Positions 18,364-27,126 of a DNA stretch of 64,000 nt are shown here, piece by piece. Source of the stretch: Paenibacillaceae bacterium (GTDB lineage: Bacteria; Bacillota; Clostridia; Lachnospirales; Lachnospiraceae); assembly GCA_015057705.1 (NCBI GenBank), contig SVDU01000007.1, positions 62,001 to 126,000 on the forward strand. Direction: 5' to 3'. The position numbers and the translations under genes were made by a program. The first letter of the stretch is position 1. Each line of letters starts with the position of its first letter. The notes below the pieces were generated by a model that did not search any database, was not told where the DNA came from, and worked only from the letters and a program-made list of their open reading frames with translations.

Positions 18364-19350
18364 TCATTCGTCTTTTTCAAAGGGATAGCGGATCCCCCAT
18401 TGTTTTCTCAGTTCATCCATAACCTTCATCACCTCTAGAGTTGTCTCGTGAGGCATCTGTGGGCACTCGGTCAACCCCTGTTCAATGGCGGATTTACTGG
18501 CCAGAACCTGATATTCATATCCGGTGATCTGTTCCGGTCTCTGGTAGGATTCCACCATGTTTCGATCCGTATCGTATACACTAATTGATTCAAAATTATT
18601 GATATTTTCCACAACTAAGAATCCTTTTGTCCCATAGATAATACCCTGGCGGTCAGAAAGAACCTGAATGGAACTGTTAAGTACAGCCATCTTACCGCCT
18701 GGATAAAGAAGGGTAATGCTGTTTTGGGCATCCACTCCTGTCTCCGTCTTAATCACGCTGGAGGTAATATCTGTAATCTCATCACCGAACACAAGCGATG
18801 CAAAATTAAGGGTATAAACTCCTACATCAAGAAGCGCACCCCCTGCAAGCTCCGGAGCCACAATCCGGTGTTTATCTGACACCAGATAGGCGAGATTAGC
18901 AGTGAGTGTCATGGGTTCTCCGATAATCCCGGAAGCAAGAACCTCCTTTAACGTATCAGCCATCGGCATATACCGCACCCACATGGCTTCTGTAATCATC
19001 AGGTTTTTCTCCTGAGCCAGGTCAATCATCTCTTTTGCCTGGGAATAATTGGCTGCAAATGACTTTTCACACAGAACATGCTTTCCATGTTCCAGGCAAA
19101 GTCTTGCATTCGTGCTATGCTCCGAATGGGGAGTTGCAATATAAATCAGCTGAACCTCACTGTCAGCTGCCAGCTCTTCATATGATCCATAAGCTTTTTT
19201 TATAGAAAAACGCGCCGCAAAATCTTCTGCCTTTTCAAGACTTCGGGAAGCAACACCATATAAGCAGACTTCAGGCATCTGAACCATGGTCTCTGCCAAA
19301 ACTGATGCAATTCTTCCGGTTCCCATGATTCCAACTTTCAATACTCCCAT
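18364..19350 (-). CDS. Gfo/Idh/MocA family NAD(P)-dependent oxidoreductase
   Basis: A 328-residue dehydrogenase. The N-terminal Rossmann fold starts GIMGTGRIASVLAETM (residues 8-23), followed by the conserved YIATPHSEH and the CEKSFAAN motif with the family's catalytic/nicotinamide lysine (EKP-like, here EKS). The C-terminal alpha/beta domain contains GGALLDVGVYTLNF. Substrates in this family are sugars, inositols or their derivatives; this protein resembles dihydrodiol-dehydrogenase-like members, so the substrate stays open. It is the first gene of a two-gene unit with MATE. Confidence 0.88.
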   Translation of the reverse strand: MGVLKVGIMGTGRIASVLAETMVQMPEVCLYGVASRSLEKAEDFAARFSIKKAYGSYEELAADSEVQLIYIATPHSEHSTNARLCLEHGKHVLCEKSFAANYSQAKEMIDLAQEKNLMITEAMWVRYMPMADTLKEVLASGIIGEPMTLTANLAYLVSDKHRIVAPELAGGALLDVGVYTLNFASLVFGDEITDITSSVIKTETGVDAQNSITLLYPGGKMAVLNSSIQVLSDRQGIIYGTKGFLVVENINNFESISVYDTDRNMVESYQRPEQITGYEYQVLASKSAIEQGLTECPQMPHETTLEVMKVMDELRKQWGIRYPFEKDE

Positions 19351-19415
19351 ATTATATCCTCCAGCTGATTATTTTAGTTCTCTAAGTATAACACATGGAT
19401 GAAGCCCGTACAACA

Positions 19416-20303
19416 TCAATGCTCCTCCATCTCTAAAACCAGTTCCATAAAAGCCTTCATCTCTCTGCTGAGCCATTTATCCTTATGATAGACAATCTGT
19501 CTCCAGGTTCTTAAATAAAATTCTTTCATGGAAAGAGCCGTTAAATTTCCCTGCTCCATCTCTTCCCTGATTGTAAATTTCGGAAGAAAGGAGATTCCTT
19601 CATTCTGTTTCAGCAGCTTAATAATAAATTCCGTATTCCCTATTTCCAGGAAGGGATGAAGCTTCTTATCATCCGATGCCAGATACTGTTCCAGTATAAA
19701 CCGGTAGCTGGCATCCTTTTCTGTTAAAATCAGCGGCTGAGTGATGATCTGGTCAATGGTAAGTCCGGTTTTCTTTGCAAAGATATGATCCTTTGATGCG
19801 GCAAATATGATTTCTTCCGGCTTCTCCAGTATTTTAACCCATTTGGTATCATACATTCTGCGGTCCAGAAAATAAACCATATCCACCTGATTGCTGTTCA
19901 TCATGTTCAACAGGATCTCCGGAGAATCAATCACAATATTAATGTTTACTTTGGGGTACCGGTGATGATACTCCCTGATTAATGGAGGAAATAAAGTGGA
20001 ACAGATGGATTCAATGGTGCCGATCACAAGAGTGCCAGTCAGCTCTGAGGACTGGCCAAGGGCATTACGGGCATAAGCCACATTCCTCATAATTTCAGAT
20101 GCGTACTGGTAAAACATCTCTCCTTCATGTGTTAAAGTAGTCTGCTTTCCAATCCGGTCAAACAAATGAACGTTTAATTCTTTTTCCAGCTGTTTAACCT
20201 GAACCGTCACTGCTGCCTGAGAATATTTAAGCCTTTCCGCCGCCCTGCAAAAACTTTTCAAATCAGCAACTTCTAAAAATGTTCGTATCTCACGGAGTTC
20301 CAT
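19416..20303 (-). CDS. LysR family transcriptional regulator
   Basis: A 295-residue regulator with an N-terminal winged helix (residues 1-60; RTFLEVADLKSFCRAAERL, YSQAAVTVQVKQLEKELNVHLFDR) and a periplasmic-binding-like effector domain (about 90-290; GTLVIGTIESICSTL). It is divergent from the cysteine desulfidase-like gene, the usual arrangement for a LysR regulator and its target. The 150-bp intergenic segment is AT-rich with several ATTAAA-type half sites near 20330-20356, next to the target promoter. The effector may be cysteine, serine or a related compound, by inference from the neighbour. Confidence 0.9.
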   Translation of the reverse strand: MELREIRTFLEVADLKSFCRAAERLKYSQAAVTVQVKQLEKELNVHLFDRIGKQTTLTHEGEMFYQYASEIMRNVAYARNALGQSSELTGTLVIGTIESICSTLFPPLIREYHHRYPKVNINIVIDSPEILLNMMNSNQVDMVYFLDRRMYDTKWVKILEKPEEIIFAASKDHIFAKKTGLTIDQIITQPLILTEKDASYRFILEQYLASDDKKLHPFLEIGNTEFIIKLLKQNEGISFLPKFTIREEMEQGNLTALSMKEFYLRTWRQIVYHKDKWLSREMKAFMELVLEMEEH

Positions 20304-20356
20304 AACAATCCTCTCTTAATTTAAAAATATTAAACGATATCATAAAAACATTAAAT

Positions 20357-20385
20357 TTTACATTCATTTGTATTTATGGTACATT
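20357..20385 (+). promoter_or_regulatory. Promoter of the desulfidase-symporter operon
   Basis: TTTACA (20357-20362) and TACATT (20380-20385) with a 17-bp spacer in the LysR-divergent intergenic region; the weak -10 would fit activation by LysR. Confidence 0.6.
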
Positions 20386-20454
20386 AAAGTCACTCAGAAA
20401 TCAACTCAAAGGATGAGTATTTTCAGGACACGATTAGAAAGGACTTTAAAAAGT

Positions 20455-21729
20455 ATGGAAAAGGCAGATTGTAAATACCGCGCCTACGTGCAGATTCTAA
20501 AGGAAGAGCTGGTTCCGGCTATGGGCTGTACGGAACCGATTGCTCTGGCTTATGCCGCTGCAGTGGCTAAAAAGACTCTGGGAGCCATTCCGGACAAGGT
20601 GGTAGTTGGTGCCAGCGGGAGCATTATTAAAAATGTAAAATCCGTCATTGTTCCCAACACCGGCCATCTGAAAGGAATACCGGCTGCTGTAGCTGCAGGA
20701 ATTGTGGCGGGAGATCCGGAAAAGGAACTGGAAGTTATTTCCTGTGTTACACCCGACCAGATCACCGGGATGAAGCAATTTATGGAGGAGACTGAAATAG
20801 GGGTTGTACATATTGATAATGGAATCACGTTTGATATCCAGATCACTCTGTACAAAGGATCCTCCACATGCACAGTGCGGATAGCCAATTACCATACCAA
20901 CATTGTACTAATCGAAAAGGACGGAACGGTCTTAAAACAGCTGGATGCCGGCAAAGAAGAAGAGGCACTGACTGACCGGAGCGTACTCAGCATGGAAGAT
21001 ATCTGGGATTTTATTAATACCGTTGACATTGCTGATATCAGGGAAACGCTGGACCGTCAGATCCGGTATAACTGTGCCATTGCAGAGGAAGGCCTGACCA
21101 ATGACTACGGCGCCAATATTGGCAAAGTACTGTTAAAGAGTGCAGGCAGCGACATTTCCCTGAAAGCAAAGGCCATGGCTGCCGCTGGTTCCGACGCCCG
21201 TATGAATGGCTGCGAGCTTCCGGTCATCATTAACTCTGGCAGCGGCAATCAGGGGATCACGGTTTCTGTTCCAGTCATTGTCTATGCCAGAGAATTAGGC
21301 GTCAGCGAGGAAACCATGTACCGGGCACTTGCTTTATCCAACTTAACTTCCATCCATCAAAAGACTCCCATCGGAAGATTATCCGCTTATTGCGGAGCGG
21401 TAAATGCCGGGGCTGGAGCCGGAGCCGGAATCGCTTATTTATGCGGAGGCGGCTACGAGGAAGTGATACATACCGTTGTCAATGCGCTGGCCATTGTATC
21501 TGGTATCGTATGTGATGGGGCAAAGGCTTCCTGTGCGGCAAAGATAGCCTCTTCTATTGAAGCGGGGATCTTTGGATACAGCATGTACAGTCAGGGACAG
21601 CAGTTTCTCGATGGGGACGGCATTGTCACAAAAGGCGTAGAGGCTACGCTGAAAAACGTTGGCAGATTGGGGAAAAAAGGAATGAAGGAGACCAACGAGG
21701 AAATCATTAAAATCATGATAGGAGAATAG
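20455..21729 (+). CDS. L-cysteine desulfidase-like protein (UPF0597/CyuA family)
   Basis: A 424-residue member of the family that includes archaeal L-cysteine desulfidase and E. coli CyuA (YhaM), related to the serine dehydratase alpha chain; it releases sulfide, ammonia and pyruvate using an iron-sulfur cluster. Cysteine motifs typical of the family are visible: MGCTEPIALAYAAA near the N-terminus, and CGGGYEE and CDGAKASCAAKI near the C-terminus. I chose the ATG at 20455 (AAAGGAC upstream); an in-frame ATG at 20368 overlaps the promoter. It precedes a symporter gene by 2 bp, giving an uptake-and-degradation pair, probably for cysteine or a related amino acid. Confidence 0.88.
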   Translation: MEKADCKYRAYVQILKEELVPAMGCTEPIALAYAAAVAKKTLGAIPDKVVVGASGSIIKNVKSVIVPNTGHLKGIPAAVAAGIVAGDPEKELEVISCVTPDQITGMKQFMEETEIGVVHIDNGITFDIQITLYKGSSTCTVRIANYHTNIVLIEKDGTVLKQLDAGKEEEALTDRSVLSMEDIWDFINTVDIADIRETLDRQIRYNCAIAEEGLTNDYGANIGKVLLKSAGSDISLKAKAMAAAGSDARMNGCELPVIINSGSGNQGITVSVPVIVYARELGVSEETMYRALALSNLTSIHQKTPIGRLSAYCGAVNAGAGAGAGIAYLCGGGYEEVIHTVVNALAIVSGIVCDGAKASCAAKIASSIEAGIFGYSMYSQGQQFLDGDGIVTKGVEATLKNVGRLGKKGMKETNEEIIKIMIGE

Positions 21730-21731
21730 GT

Positions 21732-22928
21732 ATGAAAAAATTAGTAAGTAGTTTACCTTTTAAATTACTGCTGGGGGTCATTGGGGGAATTTTAATTGGA
21801 CAGCTGGCTGGAGAACAATTAATGAATGTTGTGGTGACAGTCAAATACATATTGAACCAGATCATTGTATTCTGCGTTCCGCTCATCATTATTGGCTTTA
21901 TTGCCCCGTCTATCACAAGATTAGGCAATAATGCTTCTAAAATGCTGGGGATCGCAGTTTCAGCAGCTTATATTTCTTCCATAGGTGCAGCTTTATTTTC
22001 TATGACTGCCGGATACATTATGATTCCACATCTGTCCATTTCACCAAGTACAGATGGTTTAAAGGAGCTTCCCGGAATCGTATTCCAGCTGGATATTCCT
22101 CAGATTATGCCGGTCATGAGTGCTCTGGTATTTTCACTTTTAGTGGGTCTTGCTGCTACCTGGACAAAAGCTACGGCAATTACTCAGGTATTGGAGGAAT
22201 TTCAAAATATTGTCCTGTCCATTGTAACAAAGATCGTCATACCCATTCTTCCTGTTTTTATCGCATTTACATTCTGCGCTCTGTCCTATGAAGGAACCAT
22301 CACAAAACAGCTGCCCGTATTCCTTCAGGTAGTATTAATTGTTATGGTTGGACACTATATCTGGCTTGCAGTTCTGTATCTGATTGGCGGCGCCTATTCC
22401 AGAAAGAACCCCTTTGATGTTCTGCGAAATTACGGTCCTGCCTACATCACTGCAGTAGGAACCATGTCATCAGCAGCCACTCTTGCAGTCGCTTTAAAAT
22501 GTGCCAAAAAGTCACAGCCCACGTTAAGAGAAGATATGGTGGACTTTGGTATCCCGCTATTTGCAAACATCCACTTATGCGGATCTGTACTCACCGAGGT
22601 TTTCTTTGTCATGACTGTATCAAAGATCCTTTATGGCTCTGTTCCGTCTCTTGGCTCCATGCTTTTATTCTGCGCTCTGTTGGGTGTATTTGCAATCGGA
22701 GCTCCCGGTGTTCCCGGAGGAACGGTTATGGCATCTCTTGGTCTGATCACCGGAGTTTTAGGTTTTGATGAGATGGGCACTGCACTTATGCTCACCATCT
22801 TTGCACTCCAGGACAGCTTTGGAACCGCATGCAATGTGACAGGAGATGGAGCTCTCACCATGATCCTCACCGGCTTTGCAGAAAAACATGGAATTAAAAA
22901 CCAGAAAATAGAATCTGGTTTGTCATAA
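21732..22928 (+). CDS. Dicarboxylate/amino acid:cation symporter (DAACS family)
   Basis: A 398-residue membrane symporter. Hairpin- and helix-motifs of the family are present: the serine-rich AVGTMSSAATLAVAL hairpin, and late AIGAPGVPGGTVMASLGLI followed by QDSFGTACNVTGDGALTMI, which binds substrate and cations in glutamate/serine transporters. Substrate could be serine, threonine, cysteine/cystine or a dicarboxylate; the immediately preceding desulfidase-like gene (2-bp gap, ribosome site GGAGAATAGGT inside its end) favours a sulfur or hydroxy amino acid. Confidence 0.9.
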   Translation: MKKLVSSLPFKLLLGVIGGILIGQLAGEQLMNVVVTVKYILNQIIVFCVPLIIIGFIAPSITRLGNNASKMLGIAVSAAYISSIGAALFSMTAGYIMIPHLSISPSTDGLKELPGIVFQLDIPQIMPVMSALVFSLLVGLAATWTKATAITQVLEEFQNIVLSIVTKIVIPILPVFIAFTFCALSYEGTITKQLPVFLQVVLIVMVGHYIWLAVLYLIGGAYSRKNPFDVLRNYGPAYITAVGTMSSAATLAVALKCAKKSQPTLREDMVDFGIPLFANIHLCGSVLTEVFFVMTVSKILYGSVPSLGSMLLFCALLGVFAIGAPGVPGGTVMASLGLITGVLGFDEMGTALMLTIFALQDSFGTACNVTGDGALTMILTGFAEKHGIKNQKIESGLS

Positions 22929-22936
22929 GATACAAT

Positions 22937-22978
22937 GTGGGTCCTGGCAGAGAAATATAATTCTTTGCCAGGACCCAC
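22937..22978. terminator. Bidirectional terminator between the symporter gene and uxuB
   Basis: GTGGGTCCTGGCA (22937-22949) pairs perfectly with TGCCAGGACCCAC (22966-22978), followed by a T-rich stretch on the plus strand. It lies between convergent genes. Confidence 0.85.
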
Positions 22979-22994
22979 TCTGTTTGTATTCTTA

Positions 22995-24605
22995 TTAATT
23001 CAGCTCACGCTTCAGTGTTTCTCTTACTGCTCCTGCTCCCGTAATCTGGGCACAGAACATTTCTTCAATCTTTTCTCCAATGCCTGCCTGATAAAGGTCA
23101 ATTCCGAAAATATGCTCATTAGAGAGGATTTCCTTCAGCTGCCCATGATACGTCTCCGGTTTACCAAATTCAATTCCTTTCAGCTTATCTGTCAGCTCAG
23201 GAATCATAGGATCAGAGGAAAGTTCAAATGCCTTACCCTGGTCATCCACAGCCAGAAGATAGCGGCACCAGCCTGCAATTGCCAGCGGAATGGCTTTTAA
23301 TTTTTTTGCATCTCCGTATTTTTCCACATATGCCTTAATGGTCTCACCATAACGGATTCCCACTTTCTGAGATGTATCCGTAGCGATTCGCTGAGGTGTA
23401 TCAGGCATAAAAGGATTGGGGATTCTTACACGGATCACTTCGTCTACGAATTCCAGTGGAGACAGAATTCCGGGGTCAGTCACTACCGGCATTCCTTCTA
23501 CCGGACCGATCTCATGAACCAGACGGTTCAGCTGCGCATCCTTCATCTCATCTGCAATCAGATCATATCCAAGAACACAGCCATAAACAGCAAGCGCTGT
23601 GTGCAGCGGATTTAAGCAGGTGGTAACTTTCATACGCTCTACTTTATTTACAGTATCCCGGTCTGTCAAATAGACTCCGGCTTTCTCAAGCGCCGGTCTT
23701 CCGTTAGGGAATTTGTCTTCAATTACCAGATACTGAGGTCCTTCTGCATTGACAAATGGTGCAATGTAGGTTTTTTTGGAAGTGATCACCGGAGCCATAT
23801 CTTCAACTCCTGCTTTTTCCAGTTCGCTGCATACAGAATCTGCAGGTCGAGGTGTGATCTTGTCAATCATGGACCATGGGAAGGAAACAACTGTTTCATC
23901 TTCCAGATAGTCAACAAATGCTTTCTCTGCAAATCCCCTGCTCTCCCACTCTTTTGCAACTGTCACGATGGACTGTTTCAGTTTTTCGCCATTATGGGAG
24001 CAGTTATCCATAGAAACTACTGCCAGAGGTGCTTTATTTGCCTTAAACCGTTCAAGGAGAAGTGCACATACCACAGCCATGGCAGAAACTGCTTTCTCAG
24101 GACCATTTTCCAGATCTGCTAAGATAAATGGGAAATAATTTCCTTCGGTTCCTTTCAGTGCATAGCCTTTCTCTGTAATGGTGAAAGAAGCCATCTGAAG
24201 GTCAGGATTCACAAAGATCTCTTTCAGACGATTCCACTCAGCTGCAACACCAGACTGGGCTCTGACTGCTTCTGTAAGGGAGCCGATCACCTTTTTTCCA
24301 GTAGAACCATCTGCGTTCAGGGTTACTGCAAGAACCAGATTGTCATATGGATCATAGATCTTATCAATTACATCAAAGTCAAAGGTCTCCACACAGGTAA
24401 TTCCCTTGGTGCTCTCGCCCTGTGCAATTAAGGTATCTGCAATTCCACCGATAAAGATACGGAAGATATTACCTGCTCCAAAATGCACCCACACCGGTGA
24501 CTCTTTTGTTTCTCTGACCACTGTCTCAATGTCATAAAGCGGAAGGCTGATTCCAGCTGCCTCCCAGGCTTCTTTATTCTTTAAACCTTCTAATGTCAGC
24601 TTCAT
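22995..24605 (-). CDS. uxuB: Fructuronate reductase / mannitol dehydrogenase family
   Basis: NAD-dependent polyol dehydrogenase family protein of 536 residues, here most likely D-fructuronate reductase (D-mannonate oxidoreductase) of glucuronate catabolism. An N-terminal nucleotide-binding region with VHFGAGNIFRIFIGGI (about 39-54) precedes the catalytic domain with the conserved SMDNCSHNGEKL and the lysine motif KVTTCLNPLHTALAVYGCVLGY. Its start (AAGGAGG upstream) is 15 bp after mannonate dehydratase, giving the usual uxuA-uxuB pairing that converts fructuronate via mannonate to 2-keto-3-deoxygluconate. Confidence 0.9.
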   Translation of the reverse strand: MKLTLEGLKNKEAWEAAGISLPLYDIETVVRETKESPVWVHFGAGNIFRIFIGGIADTLIAQGESTKGITCVETFDFDVIDKIYDPYDNLVLAVTLNADGSTGKKVIGSLTEAVRAQSGVAAEWNRLKEIFVNPDLQMASFTITEKGYALKGTEGNYFPFILADLENGPEKAVSAMAVVCALLLERFKANKAPLAVVSMDNCSHNGEKLKQSIVTVAKEWESRGFAEKAFVDYLEDETVVSFPWSMIDKITPRPADSVCSELEKAGVEDMAPVITSKKTYIAPFVNAEGPQYLVIEDKFPNGRPALEKAGVYLTDRDTVNKVERMKVTTCLNPLHTALAVYGCVLGYDLIADEMKDAQLNRLVHEIGPVEGMPVVTDPGILSPLEFVDEVIRVRIPNPFMPDTPQRIATDTSQKVGIRYGETIKAYVEKYGDAKKLKAIPLAIAGWCRYLLAVDDQGKAFELSSDPMIPELTDKLKGIEFGKPETYHGQLKEILSNEHIFGIDLYQAGIGEKIEEMFCAQITGAGAVRETLKRELN

Positions 24606-24620
24606 ACCGGCACTGCCTCC

Positions 24621-25694
24621 TTAGTTTTTCCCAGATTCCTTATCAATGGCTTCCCATAATCCCTGAAGATATACTGCACCCAGTGCTCTGTCATAAAGAC
24701 CATATCCAGGCATGGCAACCTCATCCCAGATCATTCTTCCATGATCCGGACGGATTACACCGTCAAATCCTGTTTCATACAGTGTTTTCATAATTGCATG
24801 CATGTCCATGGAACCATCAGAAGAAAGATGAGCTGCTTCTTCGAAATCTCTGTCGCTGTTATATTTTAAGTTTCTTACATGCGCAAATGGAATTCTTCCT
24901 TTTGCAGCTCTGATAATATCACAGATATCGTTAGCCGGATTGGAGCCAAGTGATCCTGTACATAAGGTAATACCGTTGTATGGCTTGTCAACTGCCTTTA
25001 ACAGTTTTACAATTCTATCTTTGTCGCGTACGATTCTTGGAAGACCAAAGATCGGCCATGCCGGATCATCGGGATGAATACCCATTTTGATATCATATTT
25101 TTCACAAACTTCCCCAATTGACTCCAGGAAATAAACAAGATTATTAAACAGTTTCTCATCATCAATGTCTTTGTATGCTTCAAATAAAGCTTCCAGACGG
25201 GACAGACGCTCTGGCTCCCAGCCTGGCATTACAAAGCCGTTGGACATCTTTTCTACAGATTCCTTCATATGAGCAGGGTCGATTTCATCTACTACATCCT
25301 GGTTATAAGCAAGTACGGTTGATCCATCCGGACGTACTCTTGCAAGATCGGAACGTGTCCAGTCAAATACAGGCATAAAATTGTAGCAGACCATATGAAT
25401 TCCGGCTTTTCCAAGATTTTCAAGTGTTTCGATATAATTAGCAATATGCTGTTCCCGTTTTTCCGTACCAATCTTAATATCATCAGAGATATTAACGGAT
25501 TCAATTCCTGCGATGGTAAGGCCTTCTTCTTCTACTACTCTTTTCAGTTCAGCAATCTCTGCTTCTGTCCAGACTTCTCCTGCCTGCTTTCCCATCAGAG
25601 TTGTAATTACACTTTTCACTCCAGGTATCTGTTTGATTTGTTTCAGTGACACACTGTCATATCCTGGTCCATACCAGCGTAAAGTCATTTCCAT
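24621..25694 (-). CDS. uxuA: Mannonate dehydratase
   Basis: Dehydrates D-mannonate to 2-keto-3-deoxy-D-gluconate in hexuronate degradation. The 357-residue protein begins MEMTLRWYGPGYDSVSL and shows the family blocks GIESVNISDDIK, MGIHPDDPAWPIFGLPRIV and VIRPDHGRMIWDE, with metal-binding Cys/His candidates in TLCTGSLGSN and HVRNLK. The start at 25692-25694 is set by AGGAGG nine bases upstream; a TTG eight codons earlier is discarded. It is the first gene of the uxuAB operon, whose promoter is at 25771-25800. Confidence 0.95.
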   Translation of the reverse strand: MEMTLRWYGPGYDSVSLKQIKQIPGVKSVITTLMGKQAGEVWTEAEIAELKRVVEEEGLTIAGIESVNISDDIKIGTEKREQHIANYIETLENLGKAGIHMVCYNFMPVFDWTRSDLARVRPDGSTVLAYNQDVVDEIDPAHMKESVEKMSNGFVMPGWEPERLSRLEALFEAYKDIDDEKLFNNLVYFLESIGEVCEKYDIKMGIHPDDPAWPIFGLPRIVRDKDRIVKLLKAVDKPYNGITLCTGSLGSNPANDICDIIRAAKGRIPFAHVRNLKYNSDRDFEEAAHLSSDGSMDMHAIMKTLYETGFDGVIRPDHGRMIWDEVAMPGYGLYDRALGAVYLQGLWEAIDKESGKN

Positions 25695-25770
25695 CGTTTT
25701 GTTCCTCCTGTTTTGCAATCAGTTATTGTTTTACTTTATCTTGAGGCCGGCACATAATAAGTCCTGTCCT

Positions 25771-25800
25771 ATTATATGCTAGTATTGCCCAGCCAACCAA
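25771..25800 (-). promoter_or_regulatory. uxuAB promoter
   Basis: Minus-strand TTGGTT (25800-25795), an 18-bp spacer and a perfect TATAAT (25776-25771). Two ACATGT boxes (25801-25806 and 25822-25827) lie just upstream of the -35. The 405-bp gap between uxuA and the divergent gntR otherwise is AT-rich and holds the operator at 25972-25985. Confidence 0.7.
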
Positions 25801-25971
25801 ACATGTATGAATTTCTCTTTTACATGTCTTTCTATCTTGTATGGTAGTATATTACGAAGAAATATTCAATATGTAATTTTGTATATTTTTTATCTATTTT
25901 TTTGTGCATTATGACATATTTTCACTTTTATCTTTTCTATCATTGACTTTTTTCTGCTTTCAAAGCATGAT

Positions 25972-25985
25972 ACTTGTATACAAGT
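25972..25985. promoter_or_regulatory. Palindromic GntR-type operator in the uxuA-gntR gap
   Basis: The 14-bp perfect palindrome ACTTGTATACAAGT contains the TTGTATACAA core seen in many Firmicute GntR operators. A partial copy (CTTGTAT) recurs near 25837-25843. It is 115 bp upstream of the regulator gene and about 170 bp upstream of the uxuA promoter. Confidence 0.6.
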
Positions 25986-26099
25986 TGTTGGCCATTTTCA
26001 GGGGTTATAAATAAAACAATAGATAAACTTGCTGTTCAGTAGTATACTAACCGTATGTTCCTGCCTGCAGGATTTATATTTTGATAAGAGAGGTTTTTT

Positions 26100-26777
26100 A
26101 TGAAATTGTTCGATCGGTCTCCCGGAGAGAATGCCAGAAATTATGCGATACGTGTTCTTCTCTATAATATTATTAACTTAGAGCTTGCTCCAGGAAGTGC
26201 AGTAAGTGAAAACGAGCTTTCTTCCACTTTGAATCTTTCAAGAACACCAGTCAGAGAAGCGCTGATTGAACTTAGCAAATCCAGCCTTGTTGAAATACTG
26301 CCCCAGCGGGGAAGTTATATTTCAAAAATAGATTATGAACGAATTGAAGAAGCCCGCTTTATGAGACTTGTTTTAGAGAACGCTGTGGTAAAGCTTGCCT
26401 GCGAAAGTCCTGAACCGGTGGACTTAAAGAAGCTGAAGGACAATATCAGCGAGCAGAAGTTCTGTCTGGAACAGGAAGACACCGCCAGATTCTTTCCTCT
26501 GGATAATGAATTTCACATGCTCTTGTTCCAGTCCGTGAATAAGGCCAGAACCTTTGAGGTCATCCAGTCTCAGATGGTACATTTTGACCGGATCAGAACT
26601 CTTTCCTTAAAGTCCAGTAAACCTACCAAGATTGTGGAAGATCACGAGAATATTATCTATGCTATCGAGCGCAGGGATACGGAGCTGGCTGAGATTTTGA
26701 TGACCAGGCATATCAACCGGCACCAGATGGAAAAATCAGAACTTGTGGCAGCATTTCCCGATTATTTTATTCAATAA
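26100..26777 (+). CDS. GntR family (FadR subfamily) regulator, probable uxu regulator
   Basis: A 225-residue regulator with a GntR winged helix in residues about 12-80 (GSAVSENELSSTLNLSRTPVREALIEL, VEILPQRGSYISKIDYERI) and a helical FCD effector domain (RFMRLVLENAVV, DNEFHMLLF, and a late HITR-like DHENIIYAI, ARHINRH-like TRHINRHQ). It is divergent from uxuAB. By family and position it probably represses hexuronate genes and is released by a uronate or an intermediate. The ATG follows AGAGAGG. A hairpin terminator lies three bases after the stop. Confidence 0.88.
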   Translation: MKLFDRSPGENARNYAIRVLLYNIINLELAPGSAVSENELSSTLNLSRTPVREALIELSKSSLVEILPQRGSYISKIDYERIEEARFMRLVLENAVVKLACESPEPVDLKKLKDNISEQKFCLEQEDTARFFPLDNEFHMLLFQSVNKARTFEVIQSQMVHFDRIRTLSLKSSKPTKIVEDHENIIYAIERRDTELAEILMTRHINRHQMEKSELVAAFPDYFIQ

Positions 26778-26780
26778 GAA

Positions 26781-26823
26781 AAAAATCCCTCTCAGACAAC
26801 GACTATGTCCAAGAGGGATTTTT
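26781..26823 (+). terminator. Terminator of the uxu regulator gene
   Basis: AAAAATCCCTCT (26781-26792) pairs perfectly with AGAGGGATTTTT (26812-26823). Confidence 0.85.
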
Positions 26824-26842
26824 CAGATATTTTGTTTTTTTA

Positions 26843-26872
26843 TTGGTATATTTATAAGATGATACATATAAT
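26843..26872 (+). promoter_or_regulatory. Candidate promoter of the small toxin mRNA
   Basis: TTGGTA (26843-26848), an 18-bp spacer and TATAAT (26867-26872), predicting a start near 26880 and a roughly 70-nt leader before the peptide start. Confidence 0.55.
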
Positions 26873-26951
26873 TATACTGGCAGGTACAAACTGCTGGCAA
26901 TCGTGTATAGGGTGGTAGGCCTCGATTCTACATAGAATGGAGGTGTTGCTC

Positions 26952-27038
26952 ATGAAGAATTATGACTTTAAGGACCTAATGTCTTTTGGTATGTTCCTTC
27001 TGGCACTGCTGACATTCGTCTTTATGACGTGTCATTAA
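26952..27038 (+). CDS. Short hydrophobic peptide, candidate type I (holin-like/Fst-like) toxin
   Basis: A 28-residue peptide starting MKNYDFKDLMSFGMFLLALL and ending FVFMTCH: a polar N-terminus, then one hydrophobic membrane segment and a short tail. The ATG at 26952 has GGAGGTG six bases upstream (26939-26945). It resembles the putative holin-like toxin family of Firmicute type I toxin-antitoxin loci in length, in the SFGMFLLALLTFV motif, and in having an overlapping convergent transcript. A terminator follows three bases after the stop. Membrane insertion is inferred; no toxicity is shown by sequence. Confidence 0.7.
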   Translation: MKNYDFKDLMSFGMFLLALLTFVFMTCH

Positions 27039-27040
27039 CC

Positions 27041-27085
27041 GCAAAAAGCCTTCCCTGTACTTTGGCCGGTCGGGAAGGTTTTTGC
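27041..27085. terminator. Bidirectional terminator shared by the toxin and the convergent RNA
   Basis: GCAAAAAGCCTTCCC (27041-27055) pairs with GGGAAGGTTTTTGC (27072-27085), with one bulged base. A T-rich tail follows on each strand. Confidence 0.8.
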
Positions 27086-27126
27086 TTTTCAACTTAGCCA
27101 ACCACCCTGTGGCGATTGCCCTTCTT
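27041..27126 (-). ncRNA. Candidate antisense (antitoxin) RNA
   Basis: On the minus strand TTGTAA (27160-27155), a 16-bp spacer and TATAAT (27138-27133) predict a transcript starting near 27126 that ends at the hairpin at 27041-27085. It would be about 85 nt, complementary to the 3' end of the toxin mRNA. No reading frame of note is present. Transcription is inferred only. Confidence 0.5.

Larger units (their letters stand above)
26896..27120. repeat. Inverted repeats flanking the toxin gene
   Basis: GGCAATCG and AGGGTGGT (26896-26903 and 26909-26916) recur in inverted order as ACCACCCT and CGATTGCC (27101-27108 and 27113-27120), followed inward by matching GGC/GCC. The same sequence therefore lies near the 5' end of both convergent transcripts, or would pair the ends of a read-through RNA. 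Confidence 0.75.
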
